A stretch of DNA of 20,919 nucleotides, taken from assembly GCA_947380915.1 (NCBI GenBank), contig CANCSY010000032.1:1-20919 (forward strand), read 5' to 3'. Positions 7,963-15,065 of this stretch are shown here, piece by piece. Position 1 is the first letter of the stretch, and each line of letters begins with the position of its first letter. The notes below the pieces were generated by a model. The model searched no databases, was not told where the DNA came from, and was given only the letters and a program-made list of their open reading frames with translations. The position numbers and the translations under genes are program-made. The stretch is from Beijerinckiaceae bacterium (GTDB taxonomy: Bacteria; Pseudomonadota; Alphaproteobacteria; Rhizobiales; Beijerinckiaceae).

Positions 7963-9306
7963 TCAGAGAGCGGCGGCGGCGCGGGCGAGCTCGCCTGCGT
8001 CGGCCAGATCTTCCATCTTCCAGCACAGTTCACGCAAGGCGTCGGCGCGCTCAACGGGGAGCACGTCGCGCACCAGACTGTCGAACTTGGCGATGAGCTG
8101 GTCGCGTGTCATGGGCTTCGCGATGCTGCCGATGGCGTGTTCCACATGCTTCTTCAGCACGCGGCCATCATTGAGCGTGATGGTCAGGTAAGCCTCGTCC
8201 TCGTTGATGTCGTCCTTCGCTACGGCCTCGACCTTGTCGCGCAGGGTGATGACGCGCTGATCGCGCACGATGGCGTCGCCATATTCATTCTCGCCCGCCG
8301 CGCCATAGATGATGGCCGCCGCGCAGGAATGATAGACGCTGAACTTGCCTTCAAGGCCGGTCTGCGGCGTGCGCTTGCCGGTGAGTTCAAGCACGAGAGG
8401 ATCAACGATGAGGTCGATCTTCGCGATGTCTTCCGCCTTCAGGCCATGTTCGTTGCGCAGCTGGATGCAGCCATCGATGGAGGGATGAATGACGATGCCG
8501 CAGGCGAAGGGCTTGTAGGAGTTGAGCGCTGTCTCCCAGACGAGGCCCAGATCCCGGGTGATCTCGTCGAAGTCGCGCGCCACGGACATGACATGGGCGA
8601 AGCCGCGCGGGGCTTCCAGCACGCGGTTGGAGCTGGTGAAGTTCTGCTTGGCGAGCAGCGCCGAGGCGATGCCGTTCTGCGCGGCGCGGCCGGGGTGGAA
8701 ACTCTTGCACATGGTGCCGAACATTTCGCGAAAGCCTGCGGACTGCGTGCCCGCAATGCCCAGCGCCCAGGTCATCTGCTGTTCGTCGAGGCCGAGCAGC
8801 TTGCCCGCGGCGGCGGCGGCGCCGAACACGCCGGCGGTGCCGGTGATGTGCCAGCCGATGTCATACTGCGCGGGATAGACCGCGTTGCCGATGCGGCATT
8901 CCACTTCAATGCCGATGATGAAGGCGTGCAGCAGTTGCGCGCCGGTCACGGGTTGATATTCGGCCAGAGCCAGCACGGCTGACGCGATGGGGCCGGCGGG
9001 ATGGATAATCGTCTTCAGATGGGTGTCGTCGAAATCGAAGACATGGCTGGAGATGCCGTTGAGCAGGGCGGCGTGCATCACGTCGAAATGTTCGCGGCGA
9101 CCCAGGATCGTCGCCTGCGCGGGGCCTGCGAAGGGAGCGAGGGCGGCGATGGCGCGGTCCAGCGTCTCGTGTTGCGAGCCGCCGACGGCGCAGCCCATCC
9201 AGTTCAGGAAGGAGGAGACGCCGGACTTGCGCACGTCGGCCGGAATATCCGCGAGGCGCGAGCCCACGACCCAGCGGGCCAGCGTACGGGTGACTTCTTG
9301 AGACAT
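7963..9306 (-). CDS. MmgE/PrpD family protein
   Basis: A 447-residue member of the family that includes 2-methylcitrate dehydratase (PrpD) and cis-aconitate decarboxylase. Most members act on carboxylic acids by dehydration or decarboxylation; this one's substrate is unknown. It has the family's N-terminal helical region with SSFLNWMGCAVGGSQHETLDRA, the signature DFDDTH (91-96), HPAGPIASAVLALAE from 102, and a middle segment GTAGVFGAAAAAGKLLGLDEQQM. Length is normal. ATG 9306 is preceded by AAAGGAA with good spacing; the frame is open 44 codons further, but that part lacks family character. It is not beside prpB or prpC, so the methylcitrate cycle is not supported by context. It has its own terminator and is divergent from the CHR pair. 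Confidence 0.9.
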   Translation of the reverse strand: MSQEVTRTLARWVVGSRLADIPADVRKSGVSSFLNWMGCAVGGSQHETLDRAIAALAPFAGPAQATILGRREHFDVMHAALLNGISSHVFDFDDTHLKTIIHPAGPIASAVLALAEYQPVTGAQLLHAFIIGIEVECRIGNAVYPAQYDIGWHITGTAGVFGAAAAAGKLLGLDEQQMTWALGIAGTQSAGFREMFGTMCKSFHPGRAAQNGIASALLAKQNFTSSNRVLEAPRGFAHVMSVARDFDEITRDLGLVWETALNSYKPFACGIVIHPSIDGCIQLRNEHGLKAEDIAKIDLIVDPLVLELTGKRTPQTGLEGKFSVYHSCAAAIIYGAAGENEYGDAIVRDQRVITLRDKVEAVAKDDINEDEAYLTITLNDGRVLKKHVEHAIGSIAKPMTRDQLIAKFDSLVRDVLPVERADALRELCWKMEDLADAGELARAAAAL

Positions 9307-9497
9307 GGCGGGTTCCTTTGACTGTGTGCGAAATGGTTTGGCGTGAGAGGCGAGGCGCGGCGCCCTCCCCCAGACTTCACCGGGGGCATAACTACATTGG
9401 GGCGCCGGGGCAAGGGCGGGGCCGTCAGCGCATTGCATGTGCGGCTGCGGTCTTTATGGTGTGGCCATCACAAATCAGTCGAGGAAGCCGCCTTTCG

Positions 9498-10055
9498 ATG
9501 GATCATCCCCCTCCCGTACCGCTCGCCAAAATCTACGGCCTGTTCTTCCGCATCGGGCTTTTCAGCTTCGGCGGCCAGCTCACAGCCTGGATCCATCGGG
9601 AGGTCGTGCTTGTGCGTGGCTGGATGACCAATGAGGAATTCCTGTCCGGCATGGCCCTCTCGCAGATCCTGCCGGGGGTCAATTCCACCAATACGGCTGT
9701 TTTCGTAGGCCAGCGCCTGCGCGGCGCCTGGGGGGCGACCGCCGCCATCACGGCCATGCTCACGGGGCCGTTCTTCGCGGTGATCCTGGCCGGGATCCTG
9801 TACAAATGGATCATCGGCTGGCACGGGGTACAGTCGATCATGGAGGGGGTTGCGGCGGTGGCGCTGGGAATGCTGGCGCGCATGGCCATCTCGGCGGGGC
9901 AGAGCGCCGTCAAGGGCGTCTTTTCGGGCCTGGCCATGCTCATCACCTTCGTGGCGGTGGGCGTGCTGCACTGGCCCATGCTGGGGGTGGTGGCGGTGGT
10001 GGCGCCGATCAGCGTGCTGATCTGCTATTTCCAGGGGCTCCACGATGAAGGATGA
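9498..10055 (+). CDS. CHR-family (chromate transporter) protein, N-type half
   Basis: Inner-membrane protein of 185 residues, the first of a pair of single-domain CHR proteins that together correspond to one bidomain ChrA. CHR features are FSFGGQLTAWIHREVV (23-37), W-M-T-NEEFLSGMALSQILPGVNSTNTAVFVGQRLRG (42-76) with the conserved PG(x)N turn, and several hydrophobic helices to the C-terminus. Chromate export is known for the family; sulfate or other anions are possible, and the role of short pairs is less well studied. ATG 9498 has GAGGAAG 10 nt upstream. The 60 open codons before it lie in the divergent spacer and look non-coding. Its 3' end overlaps the second subunit gene by 11 nt, implying translational coupling. 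Confidence 0.88.
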   Translation: MDHPPPVPLAKIYGLFFRIGLFSFGGQLTAWIHREVVLVRGWMTNEEFLSGMALSQILPGVNSTNTAVFVGQRLRGAWGATAAITAMLTGPFFAVILAGILYKWIIGWHGVQSIMEGVAAVALGMLARMAISAGQSAVKGVFSGLAMLITFVAVGVLHWPMLGVVAVVAPISVLICYFQGLHDEG

Positions 10056-10587
10056 GAACATCTATCTCGCCCTCGTGGCGATCCTCGCGCCCCTCTCCAT
10101 CGCCGCCATTGGCGGGGCGACGGGCATCTATGCGCCCCTGCAACATGAGACGGTGGAGCTGCGGCAGTGGATGACGCCGCGCGAATTCATCGATCTCTTC
10201 GCCATTGCGCGGCTTGCGCCGGGGCCGGGCTCCATGCTGGCGCCGCTCATTGGCTGGAAGGTGGCGGGCGTCGGCGGCGCCTTGCTGGCGACGCTGGCGC
10301 TCTATCTGCCCTCCTCCGTGCTCTGTTACGGAGCCGCTCGTGTCTGGAAACGCTATCGGGGCAAGCCCTGGCACCGGGCCATCGAGTCCGGCCTCACGCC
10401 GGTGGCGGCGGGGCTGATTTTCGCAGGCATCCTGACCCTTTTGCAACTGGGGGAGACCGGGCCGCTGAGCTGGTTCACCGTCGCGCTGGTCGCCGGGCTT
10501 TTGATGTGGCGGCCGAAGCTGCACCCCTTGCTGTTGATCGGCTGCGGGGCGCTGGTGTTTTTCCTGCTGCACGTGGCGGGGGCTTGA
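10045..10587 (+). CDS. CHR-family (chromate transporter) protein, C-type half
   Basis: Second short CHR membrane protein, 180 residues. It contains IAAIGGATGIYAPLQHETV, W-M-T-PREFIDLFAIARLAPGPGSMLAPLIGWKVAG with the APGPG turn, and LALYLPSSVLCYGAA. It then has two more hydrophobic segments ending in LLLIGCGALVFFLLHVAGA. It overlaps the first half by 11 nt; AGGGG upstream of ATG 10045 can serve as the ribosome binding site. The two halves probably form an antiparallel heterodimer, as inferred for other short CHR pairs. Its last 113 bp are also read on the opposite strand as the C-terminus of prmB, so neither sequence can change freely there. Confidence 0.87.
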   Translation: MKDENIYLALVAILAPLSIAAIGGATGIYAPLQHETVELRQWMTPREFIDLFAIARLAPGPGSMLAPLIGWKVAGVGGALLATLALYLPSSVLCYGAARVWKRYRGKPWHRAIESGLTPVAAGLIFAGILTLLQLGETGPLSWFTVALVAGLLMWRPKLHPLLLIGCGALVFFLLHVAGA

Positions 10588-11503
10588 CGCCGAGCGCCTC
10601 GGCCGAGAGCCAGAAGACCTCGCCCGCGCTCTCCTGCGTGTCCAGCCAAAGGAAGGGCAGGTCCGGGAAATCGCTTTCGAGGATCTCGCGATCCTCGCCA
10701 ATCTCGCAGATCATGCCGCCCCCGACCTCCAGATGGTCGGGCGCCGCCAGAATGAGGCTGCGCACGAGATCAAGCCCGTCGCCCCCGCCCGCCAGCGCCA
10801 TGGCGGGCTCGGCGGCGAATTCGGGGGGCAGTTCACCCATGACCTCCTCGCCCACATAGGGCGGATTGGTGATGATGAGATCATAGCGCCGCCCCTTGAG
10901 GGGCGTGAAGAGATCGCCGTGGAAAAGGCTGATGCGCTCGCCCTCGCCGCTGGCCGCAACATTGATCTTCGCCACTTCCAGCGCCGCCTCCGACAGATCG
11001 ACGGCGTCCACCTCCGCCATGGGGAAATGCCTGGCCGCCAGAATGGCGAGGCATCCGGAGCCGGTGCATAGATCAAGCACGCTGCGCACCGCAAAGGGAT
11101 CCTTGACCAGCGATCCCGGCCCACCAGCGAAATGCTCCATGCGCAGCAGTTCCCCGATGAAGGAGCGCGGCACGATCACGCGCTCGTCCACATAGAAGGG
11201 CTCGGAGCCCACATAGGCCTTGTTGAGCAGGTAGGAGGCGGGCTTGCGGGTGGAGATGCGGGCCTCGACGAAGTCGATGATGCGCTTGCGCTCCGCTTCC
11301 AGCAGGCGGGCCTCGAGGAAAGGCTCCAGCTGATCGATGGGCAGATGCAGGCTTTCCAGAATGATGAAGGCGGCCTCGTCGAGCGCGGTCGTCGTGCCAT
11401 GGCCATAGACGAGTTTGGCCGCATTGAAGCGGCTGATGGCCCAGCGCAGCAGGTCGCGCAGGGTGAGGAGATCGCGCAGGGGCGTGGAGGATGAGGCGGC
11501 CAT
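10475..11503 (-). CDS. prmB: Ribosomal protein uL3 N5-glutamine methyltransferase PrmB
   Basis: SAM-dependent methyltransferase of 342 residues that methylates the glutamine side chain of ribosomal protein L3. The N-terminal helical domain (1-115) contains LRDLLRWAISRFNAAKLVYGHGT, characteristic of PrmB rather than PrmC. The SAM motif is VLDLCTGSGCLAI (142-154), and the catalytic NPPY is at 213-216, with GGGDGLDLVR at 239-248. The conserved fold ends near FWLSAEAL (297-304). Residues 305-342 are an added tail rich in Arg, Lys, Pro and Ala with no acidic residue. That tail is encoded almost exactly by the stretch antisense to the convergent CHR gene. ATG 11503 has no strong Shine-Dalgarno sequence, but no better start is visible. 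Confidence 0.9.
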   Translation of the reverse strand: MAASSSTPLRDLLTLRDLLRWAISRFNAAKLVYGHGTTTALDEAAFIILESLHLPIDQLEPFLEARLLEAERKRIIDFVEARISTRKPASYLLNKAYVGSEPFYVDERVIVPRSFIGELLRMEHFAGGPGSLVKDPFAVRSVLDLCTGSGCLAILAARHFPMAEVDAVDLSEAALEVAKINVAASGEGERISLFHGDLFTPLKGRRYDLIITNPPYVGEEVMGELPPEFAAEPAMALAGGGDGLDLVRSLILAAPDHLEVGGGMICEIGEDREILESDFPDLPFLWLDTQESAGEVFWLSAEALGVKPPPRAAGKTPAPRSRSTARGAASAATSKARRPARR

Positions 11504-11572
11504 GGGGGAACTCGGCAGGAAGGGTCCCGCTTCTTGCAGGCTTGGCGGCGGACTGTCAAAGCGCGCGCCCTT

Positions 11573-11830
11573 TCACAGCCCCATCGGGGGAATTTCCATG
11601 GGCGGCGGGTCGGGCATGGGGTTGGGGTCCTGGGGAACCTCGCCCGGGCTCCAGGGCGGCGCCTCGGAGGGAAAATCCGGATAGGCGGGCTCGGGGCCGG
11701 GATCGGTGGGAAAGCCCGGCGGCACGGGCGCCGGGCTGGGGGTCGGATCGCCGGGGGGCGCTCCGGGCACGCCGGGAGGCTGTTGCAGGCGCATGGGGAT
11801 AGCTAGGGCTGGGGGGTGATGTTTCGCCAT
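11573..11830 (-). CDS. Small proline-rich protein, probably leaderless
   Basis: An 85-residue protein with 32 prolines, made of PPG, DP, EP and PPW-type elements and ending in DPPPMEIPPMGL. It has no membrane segment or signal peptide and is likely disordered. No function is recognised. Support for it being real is indirect: it fills an otherwise empty 415-bp gap, and a GGAAC-N17-CGTT promoter sits on its strand with the -10 exactly 7 nt before ATG 11830, so the transcript would begin at or next to the start codon. No Shine-Dalgarno sequence is present, consistent with leaderless translation. ATG 11794 is an alternative start (73 residues). It is divergent from a small secreted protein that has the mirror-image promoter. 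Confidence 0.5.
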   Translation of the reverse strand: MAKHHPPALAIPMRLQQPPGVPGAPPGDPTPSPAPVPPGFPTDPGPEPAYPDFPSEAPPWSPGEVPQDPNPMPDPPPMEIPPMGL

Positions 11831-11837
11831 GGGGATC

Positions 11838-11863
11838 AACGCCCTGGCCACCAGCACCGTTCC
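11838..11863 (-). promoter_or_regulatory. EcfG-type (general stress sigma) promoter, minus strand
   Basis: On the minus strand GGAAC (11863-11859) and CGTT (11841-11838) are separated by 17 bp, matching the GGAAC-N16/17-CGTT consensus of alphaproteobacterial EcfG sigma factors. It points to the proline-rich gene, with ATG 11830 only 7 nt past the -10 element. Confidence 0.6.
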
Positions 11864-11864
11864 G

Positions 11865-11889
11865 GGAACCCCGCGCCAGCCTCGCCGTT
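11865..11889 (+). promoter_or_regulatory. EcfG-type (general stress sigma) promoter, plus strand
   Basis: GGAAC (11865-11869) and CGTT (11886-11889) are 16 bp apart, an exact match to the EcfG consensus. The expected transcription start near 11897 would give a leader of about 22 nt that contains the AGGAGG at 11906 before ATG 11919. Its -35 is 1 bp from the -35 of the opposing promoter, within GTTCCGGGAAC. Confidence 0.68.
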
Positions 11890-11918
11890 CCTCCTGCTCT
11901 TGCACAGGAGGAAGGCGC

Positions 11919-12209
11919 ATGAAGACTGGCTTGATTGGTTTGGGCTTCGCCATGGCCCTTGGGGTGGCGGGGCTGTCGGGCCCGGCGCAGGCCATGCCTG
12001 CGGCTGCGGGCGCCAGCGCCGCAAACATCACCCTCATCGCCCAGGGTTGCGGGCCAGGCATGCATCGCGGACCTCGTGGCGGATGCCTGCCCAATTTCGG
12101 CCCGCGCGGCTATGGCCCGCCCCGCGCCTATGGTCCGCCGCGTCATGGGGGCGCTGGCTGCATCATGCAGCGCACCCCCTATGGCGTGCGCAGGATCTGC
12201 CGATATTAA
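11919..12209 (+). CDS. Small secreted GCG_CRPN-type protein
   Basis: A 96-residue exported protein. A signal peptide covers about 1-25 (MKTGLIGLGFAMALGVAGLSGPAQA). The mature part starts with a short Ala-rich linker and then QGCGPGMHRGPRGGCLPN (42-59), which fits the GCG_CRPN motif (GCG...HRGP...C.PN) found in small secreted proteins of Hyphomicrobiales. A Gly/Pro/Arg/Tyr-rich repeat-like stretch (60-80) and a Cys-containing end GCIMQRTPYGVRRICRY follow. Four cysteines in the mature chain could form disulfides. Its role is unknown; it is basic and probably acts at the cell envelope. AGGAGGAAGG precedes ATG 11919 with good spacing, and an EcfG-type promoter lies directly upstream, so stress or stationary-phase expression is expected. 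Confidence 0.82.
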   Translation: MKTGLIGLGFAMALGVAGLSGPAQAMPAAAGASAANITLIAQGCGPGMHRGPRGGCLPNFGPRGYGPPRAYGPPRHGGAGCIMQRTPYGVRRICRY

Positions 12210-12210
12210 C

Positions 12211-12257
12211 ATGCGGCGCCAGACACTTGCTTGAACAGGCGCCTGGCGTCTTCGCAT
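12211..12257 (+). other. Hairpin directly after the GCG_CRPN gene
   Basis: ATGCG-GCGCCAG (12211-12222) can pair with CTGGCGT (12243-12249) and CGCAT (12253-12257), with a 3-nt bulge, one G-U pair and a 20-nt loop. It begins 2 nt after the stop codon. It has no U-tract, so an mRNA-stabilising 3' structure is as likely as a terminator. Confidence 0.35.
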
Positions 12258-12376
12258 GCGATGCAAACTATGTCACATGACTAAAAAGAATTCCGCTTTG
12301 GCTTGATGGTTTTTTAATCAAATTCACCGAGCCTGGGCGTGGCTCATATGAGTATTGCGTAGGGCCGAGATCACGG

Positions 12377-12406
12377 CCATCCCGGCGGGGCCCTCCGTCG
12401 GGATGG
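12377..12406 (+). other. GC-rich hairpin in the 12210-12482 intergenic region
   Basis: CCATCCCGGCGG (12377-12388) pairs with CCGTCGGGATGG (12395-12406) with one G-U pair and a GGCCCT loop. The CCCTCC at 12391-12396, spanning loop and stem base, is anti-Shine-Dalgarno-like. TTCGTAATCTCTTCTTAAT follows, a weak T-rich tail. It could be a terminator, a 5'-UTR element of the hydrolase gene or the end of a small RNA; a second short stem GGCCG/CGGCC overlaps its left edge. Confidence 0.4.
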
Positions 12407-12452
12407 TTCGTAATCTCTTCTTAATCTCCCCTTCTCCATGAAATTGCATTAG

Positions 12453-12473
12453 AAGGCCTGAGACTCAGGCCTT
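12453..12473. repeat. Perfect palindrome just before the hydrolase ribosome binding site
   Basis: AAGGCCTGAG (12453-12462) and CTCAGGCCTT (12464-12473) are perfect inverted arms around a single A. GGAG follows at 12478-12481. It is suited to be a repressor operator, or, as RNA, a stem that restricts access to the ribosome binding site. Confidence 0.55.
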
Positions 12474-12488
12474 TGATGGAGAATGCGC

Positions 12489-13382
12489 GTGGAAGAGACT
12501 GTCACCTTCATGTCCGATGGACTGAAGCTTTCGGCTGCGATCAGCTTGCCCGAAGGGCTTGCGCCCGGCGAGAAGCGCCCCGCCTTCATCATCCTTCATG
12601 GCTTTGGCAGCACGAAGAAGGCCGGCAATGTGGTGACGCCCGCCGCCATGCTCAATCGTCTGGGCTATGTGGCCATGCGCTTCGACATGCGTGGCTGCGG
12701 CGACAGCGAGGGCGAGCATGGGCGTCTGATCTGTCTTGAACAGGTGAGCGACACGCGCAACGCGATGACGCTGCTGCAGGGCCATCCCAATGTTGACCCT
12801 GCGCGCATCGGCGTCATGGGCAGCAGCTTCGGCGCCGCCGTCTCCGTCTATACGGCTGGCCTTGATGAGCGTTTCGCCGCCTGCGTCTCCGCCTCCGGCT
12901 GGGGCAATGGCGCCACCAAGTTCGAAGGCCAGCATGGCGAGAATTTGCCGACGTTTCTGGCCATGCTCGAAGAGGGCCGCGCGCATCTGGAGGCCACGGG
13001 CGAATCCATGATGGTGTCGCGTTACGACATCGTGCCGATTCCCGCCCATCTGCGCGGCCATGTGATCGAAAAATCATCCATGCAGATGCCCGTCGAGACC
13101 GCCCAGAGCATGTATGATTTCCGCGCCGAGGACATGATCGGCCGGATCGCGCCGCGCCCCGTGCTGCTCATGCACAGCTCCGTCGATTCGGTGACGCCGA
13201 CATCCCAGACCATCGAGATGTTCAAGCGCGCGGGTTCGCCCACCGAAATGCATCTGTTTTCGGGCACCGATCACTTCATGTTCGCCGAACATAACCTGCG
13301 CGTGCATGAGGTCGTGACCTCATGGCTGGCGACTTTCTTCCCCGTGCATGGGGAGGCTGCTGCGCCATCGCACGGGCACTGA
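12489..13382 (+). CDS. Alpha/beta-hydrolase (serine hydrolase/esterase)
   Basis: Cytoplasmic alpha/beta-hydrolase of about 297 residues with no signal peptide. Numbered from the upstream ATG at 12483, the oxyanion segment HGFGS is 39-43, the nucleophile is Ser115 in GSSFG, the acid is Asp235 in HSSVDSVTP and the base is His264 in GTDHFMF. A lid-like insertion (about 145-215) lies between core strands. It resembles dienelactone-hydrolase or peptidase-S9-like esterases; the substrate is unknown. For the start, GGAG at 12478-12481 is only 1 nt from ATG 12483 but 7 nt from GTG 12489, so I prefer the GTG. A 21-bp palindrome sits just upstream, suggesting tight control. It is convergent with ahpF across a terminator. 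Confidence 0.87.
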   Translation: MEETVTFMSDGLKLSAAISLPEGLAPGEKRPAFIILHGFGSTKKAGNVVTPAAMLNRLGYVAMRFDMRGCGDSEGEHGRLICLEQVSDTRNAMTLLQGHPNVDPARIGVMGSSFGAAVSVYTAGLDERFAACVSASGWGNGATKFEGQHGENLPTFLAMLEEGRAHLEATGESMMVSRYDIVPIPAHLRGHVIEKSSMQMPVETAQSMYDFRAEDMIGRIAPRPVLLMHSSVDSVTPTSQTIEMFKRAGSPTEMHLFSGTDHFMFAEHNLRVHEVVTSWLATFFPVHGEAAAPSHGH

Positions 13383-13395
13383 GACGCAATTCACT

Positions 13396-13422
13396 GGAGG
13401 GGCGACGAGACGTCGTCCCTCC
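13396..13422. terminator. Bidirectional hairpin between the hydrolase gene and ahpF
   Basis: GGAGGGGCGACG (13396-13407) pairs with CGTCGTCCCTCC (13411-13422) around AGA, with one G-U pair. It sits between two convergent genes that are 45 bp apart. U-tracts are poor on both sides, but position and strength support termination. Confidence 0.65.
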
Positions 13423-13427
13423 TTGTG

Positions 13428-15005
13428 TCAGGCCGCCGTCTCCATCTGCGCAGGCGCCATGCGGATCAGATGATCGAAGGCTGACAGCGCCACTTTCGCG
13501 CCCTCGCCCATGGCGATGACGATCTGCTTGTAGGGCGTGGTGGTCGCGTCGCCCGCCGCGAAGACGCCGGGGACGGAGGTCTGGCCGCGCGCATCCACCT
13601 CGATCTCGCCACGCGGGCTCAAGGCCACGACGCCCTTCAGCCATTCGGTGTTGGGCACAAGGCCGATCTGCACGAAGATACCTTCGAGTTCGACGCGATG
13701 CTCCTGCCCGCTCTTGCGATCCTTGTAAGAGAGGCCATTCACCTTGCCGCCATCGCCATGCACCTGCGTGGTCTGCGCGTTGGTCAGGATCGAGACGTTC
13801 TTGAGGGAGCGCAGCTTGTTTTGCAGCACGGCGTCGGCGCGCAGCGACGTGTCGAATTCGATCAGGGTGACATGGGCCACAAGCCCCGCCAGATCGATCG
13901 CCGCCTCCACGCCCGAATTGCCACCGCCAATCACCGCCACCCGCTTGCCCTTGAAGAGCGGTCCATCGCAATGGGGGCAATAGGCGACGCCCTTGTTGCG
14001 ATATTCCTCTTCACCGGGAACATTCATCTGCCGCCAGCGCGCGCCGGTGGAGAGGATCACGGTCTTTGATTTCAGCACTGCGCCGCTCGCGAGCTTCACT
14101 TCTACAAGCCCGTCAGGACGGCTCGCGGGGATGAGCTCCACGGCGGTCTGAAGGTTCATGATGTCGACGTCATACTCTTTCACATGCTGTTCCATGGCGG
14201 CCACGAGCTTGGGGCCTTCGGTATGCGGCACGGAGATCAGGTTCTCGATCCCCATTGTGTCCAGCACCTGCCCGCCGAAGCGATCCGCCACGATTCCCGT
14301 GCGAATGCCCTTGCGCGCCGCATAGACGCCAGCCGCCGCGCCCGCAGGCCCGCCGCCCACCACCAGCACATCGAATGCGCCCTTGTGTTTCAGGGCTTCT
14401 GACGCGCGTTGCGCTGCGCCCGTGTCGAGCCTGGCGAGAATCTGTTCGAGGCCCATGCGCCCCTGCGCGAAGGGCTCGCCATTGAGATAGATGGAGGGCA
14501 CGGCCATGACCTTGCGGCTCTCGACCTCCGCCTGAAACAGCGCGCCGTCGATGGCCACATGCTGGATGCGCGGATTGAGCGCGCTCATCAGGTTCAGCGC
14601 CTGCACCACATCCGGGCAATTCTGGCAGGAGAGGGAGAAATAAGTCTCGAAGCGGAAGTCGCCATCGAGGTTCCTGATCTGCTCCAGGATCTCCGGCGCC
14701 TCCTTCGAAGGGTGCCCGCCGACCTGCAACAGCGCCAGCACGAGGGAGTTGAATTCGTGGCCCATGGGCAGGCCCGCGAAATGCACGGCGATGTCGCTAT
14801 CGATGCGCTTGATGGCGAAGGACGGCTTGCGGGCGTCATCGCCCTGCGCAAGCCTGATCTTGTCGCAGAGGGGGGCGATCTCTTCCAGCAGCTCGCGCAT
14901 TTCCTGCGCCTTGGCGCTGTCATCCAGCGAGGCCACCAGCTCGATGGGCAGGGTGATGCGCGTGAGATAGCCCTGCAACTGGGTCTTGAGATTGGCGTCC
15001 AACAT
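13428..15005 (-). CDS. ahpF: Alkyl hydroperoxide reductase subunit F
   Basis: Cytoplasmic FAD-dependent disulfide reductase of 525 residues that uses NADH to reduce AhpC. The N-terminal double-thioredoxin domain carries C127-Q-N-C130 in SLSCQNCPD. The FAD site is [12 protein letters not shown] (215-226), the thioredoxin-reductase-like redox pair is C343-P-H-C346, the NAD(H) site is [12 protein letters not shown] (358-369), and [10 protein letters not shown] near the end binds FAD. All cysteines match the positions known for enteric AhpF, and length is normal. CGGAG lies 8-12 nt upstream of ATG 15005. The gene follows ahpC by 60 bp, with a strong intercistronic hairpin that may lower its expression relative to ahpC. 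Confidence 0.97.
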   Translation of the reverse strand: MLDANLKTQLQGYLTRITLPIELVASLDDSAKAQEMRELLEEIAPLCDKIRLAQGDDARKPSFAIKRIDSDIAVHFAGLPMGHEFNSLVLALLQVGGHPSKEAPEILEQIRNLDGDFRFETYFSLSCQNCPDVVQALNLMSALNPRIQHVAIDGALFQAEVESRKVMAVPSIYLNGEPFAQGRMGLEQILARLDTGAAQRASEALKHKGAFDVLVVGGGPAGAAAGVYAARKGIRTGIVADRFGGQVLDTMGIENLISVPHTEGPKLVAAMEQHVKEYDVDIMNLQTAVELIPASRPDGLVEVKLASGAVLKSKTVILSTGARWRQMNVPGEEEYRNKGVAYCPHCDGPLFKGKRVAVIGGGNSGVEAAIDLAGLVAHVTLIEFDTSLRADAVLQNKLRSLKNVSILTNAQTTQVHGDGGKVNGLSYKDRKSGQEHRVELEGIFVQIGLVPNTEWLKGVVALSPRGEIEVDARGQTSVPGVFAAGDATTTPYKQIVIAMGEGAKVALSAFDHLIRMAPAQMETAA

Positions 15006-15027
15006 CGCGGTGCTCCGAAAAGTGGGT

Positions 15028-15053
15028 CCCCGGGCGGGCGCGCCTGCCCGGGG
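15028..15053. other. Intercistronic GC-rich hairpin between ahpC and ahpF
   Basis: CCCCGGGCGGGCG (15028-15040) is followed directly by CGCCTGCCCGGGG (15041-15053), an inverted repeat with one G-U pair. No U-tract follows on the minus strand. It could stabilise the ahpC mRNA end or partly attenuate read-through into ahpF. Confidence 0.5.
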
Positions 15054-15065
15054 GTGGTTCAGGGA

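Noticed and set aside
7960..8982. 340-codon open frame on the plus strand opposite the PrpD-family gene
   Set aside because: It is antisense to a clear MmgE/PrpD protein and begins inside that gene's terminator region.
9316..9321. TTGACT in the spacer before the CHR genes, considered as a -35 element
   Set aside because: No -10-like hexamer lies 16-18 bp downstream.
11556..12266. 236-codon minus-strand frame overlapping the proline-rich and GCG_CRPN genes
   Set aside because: It is in a different frame from the proline-rich protein, Arg-rich, and crosses the divergent promoter region.
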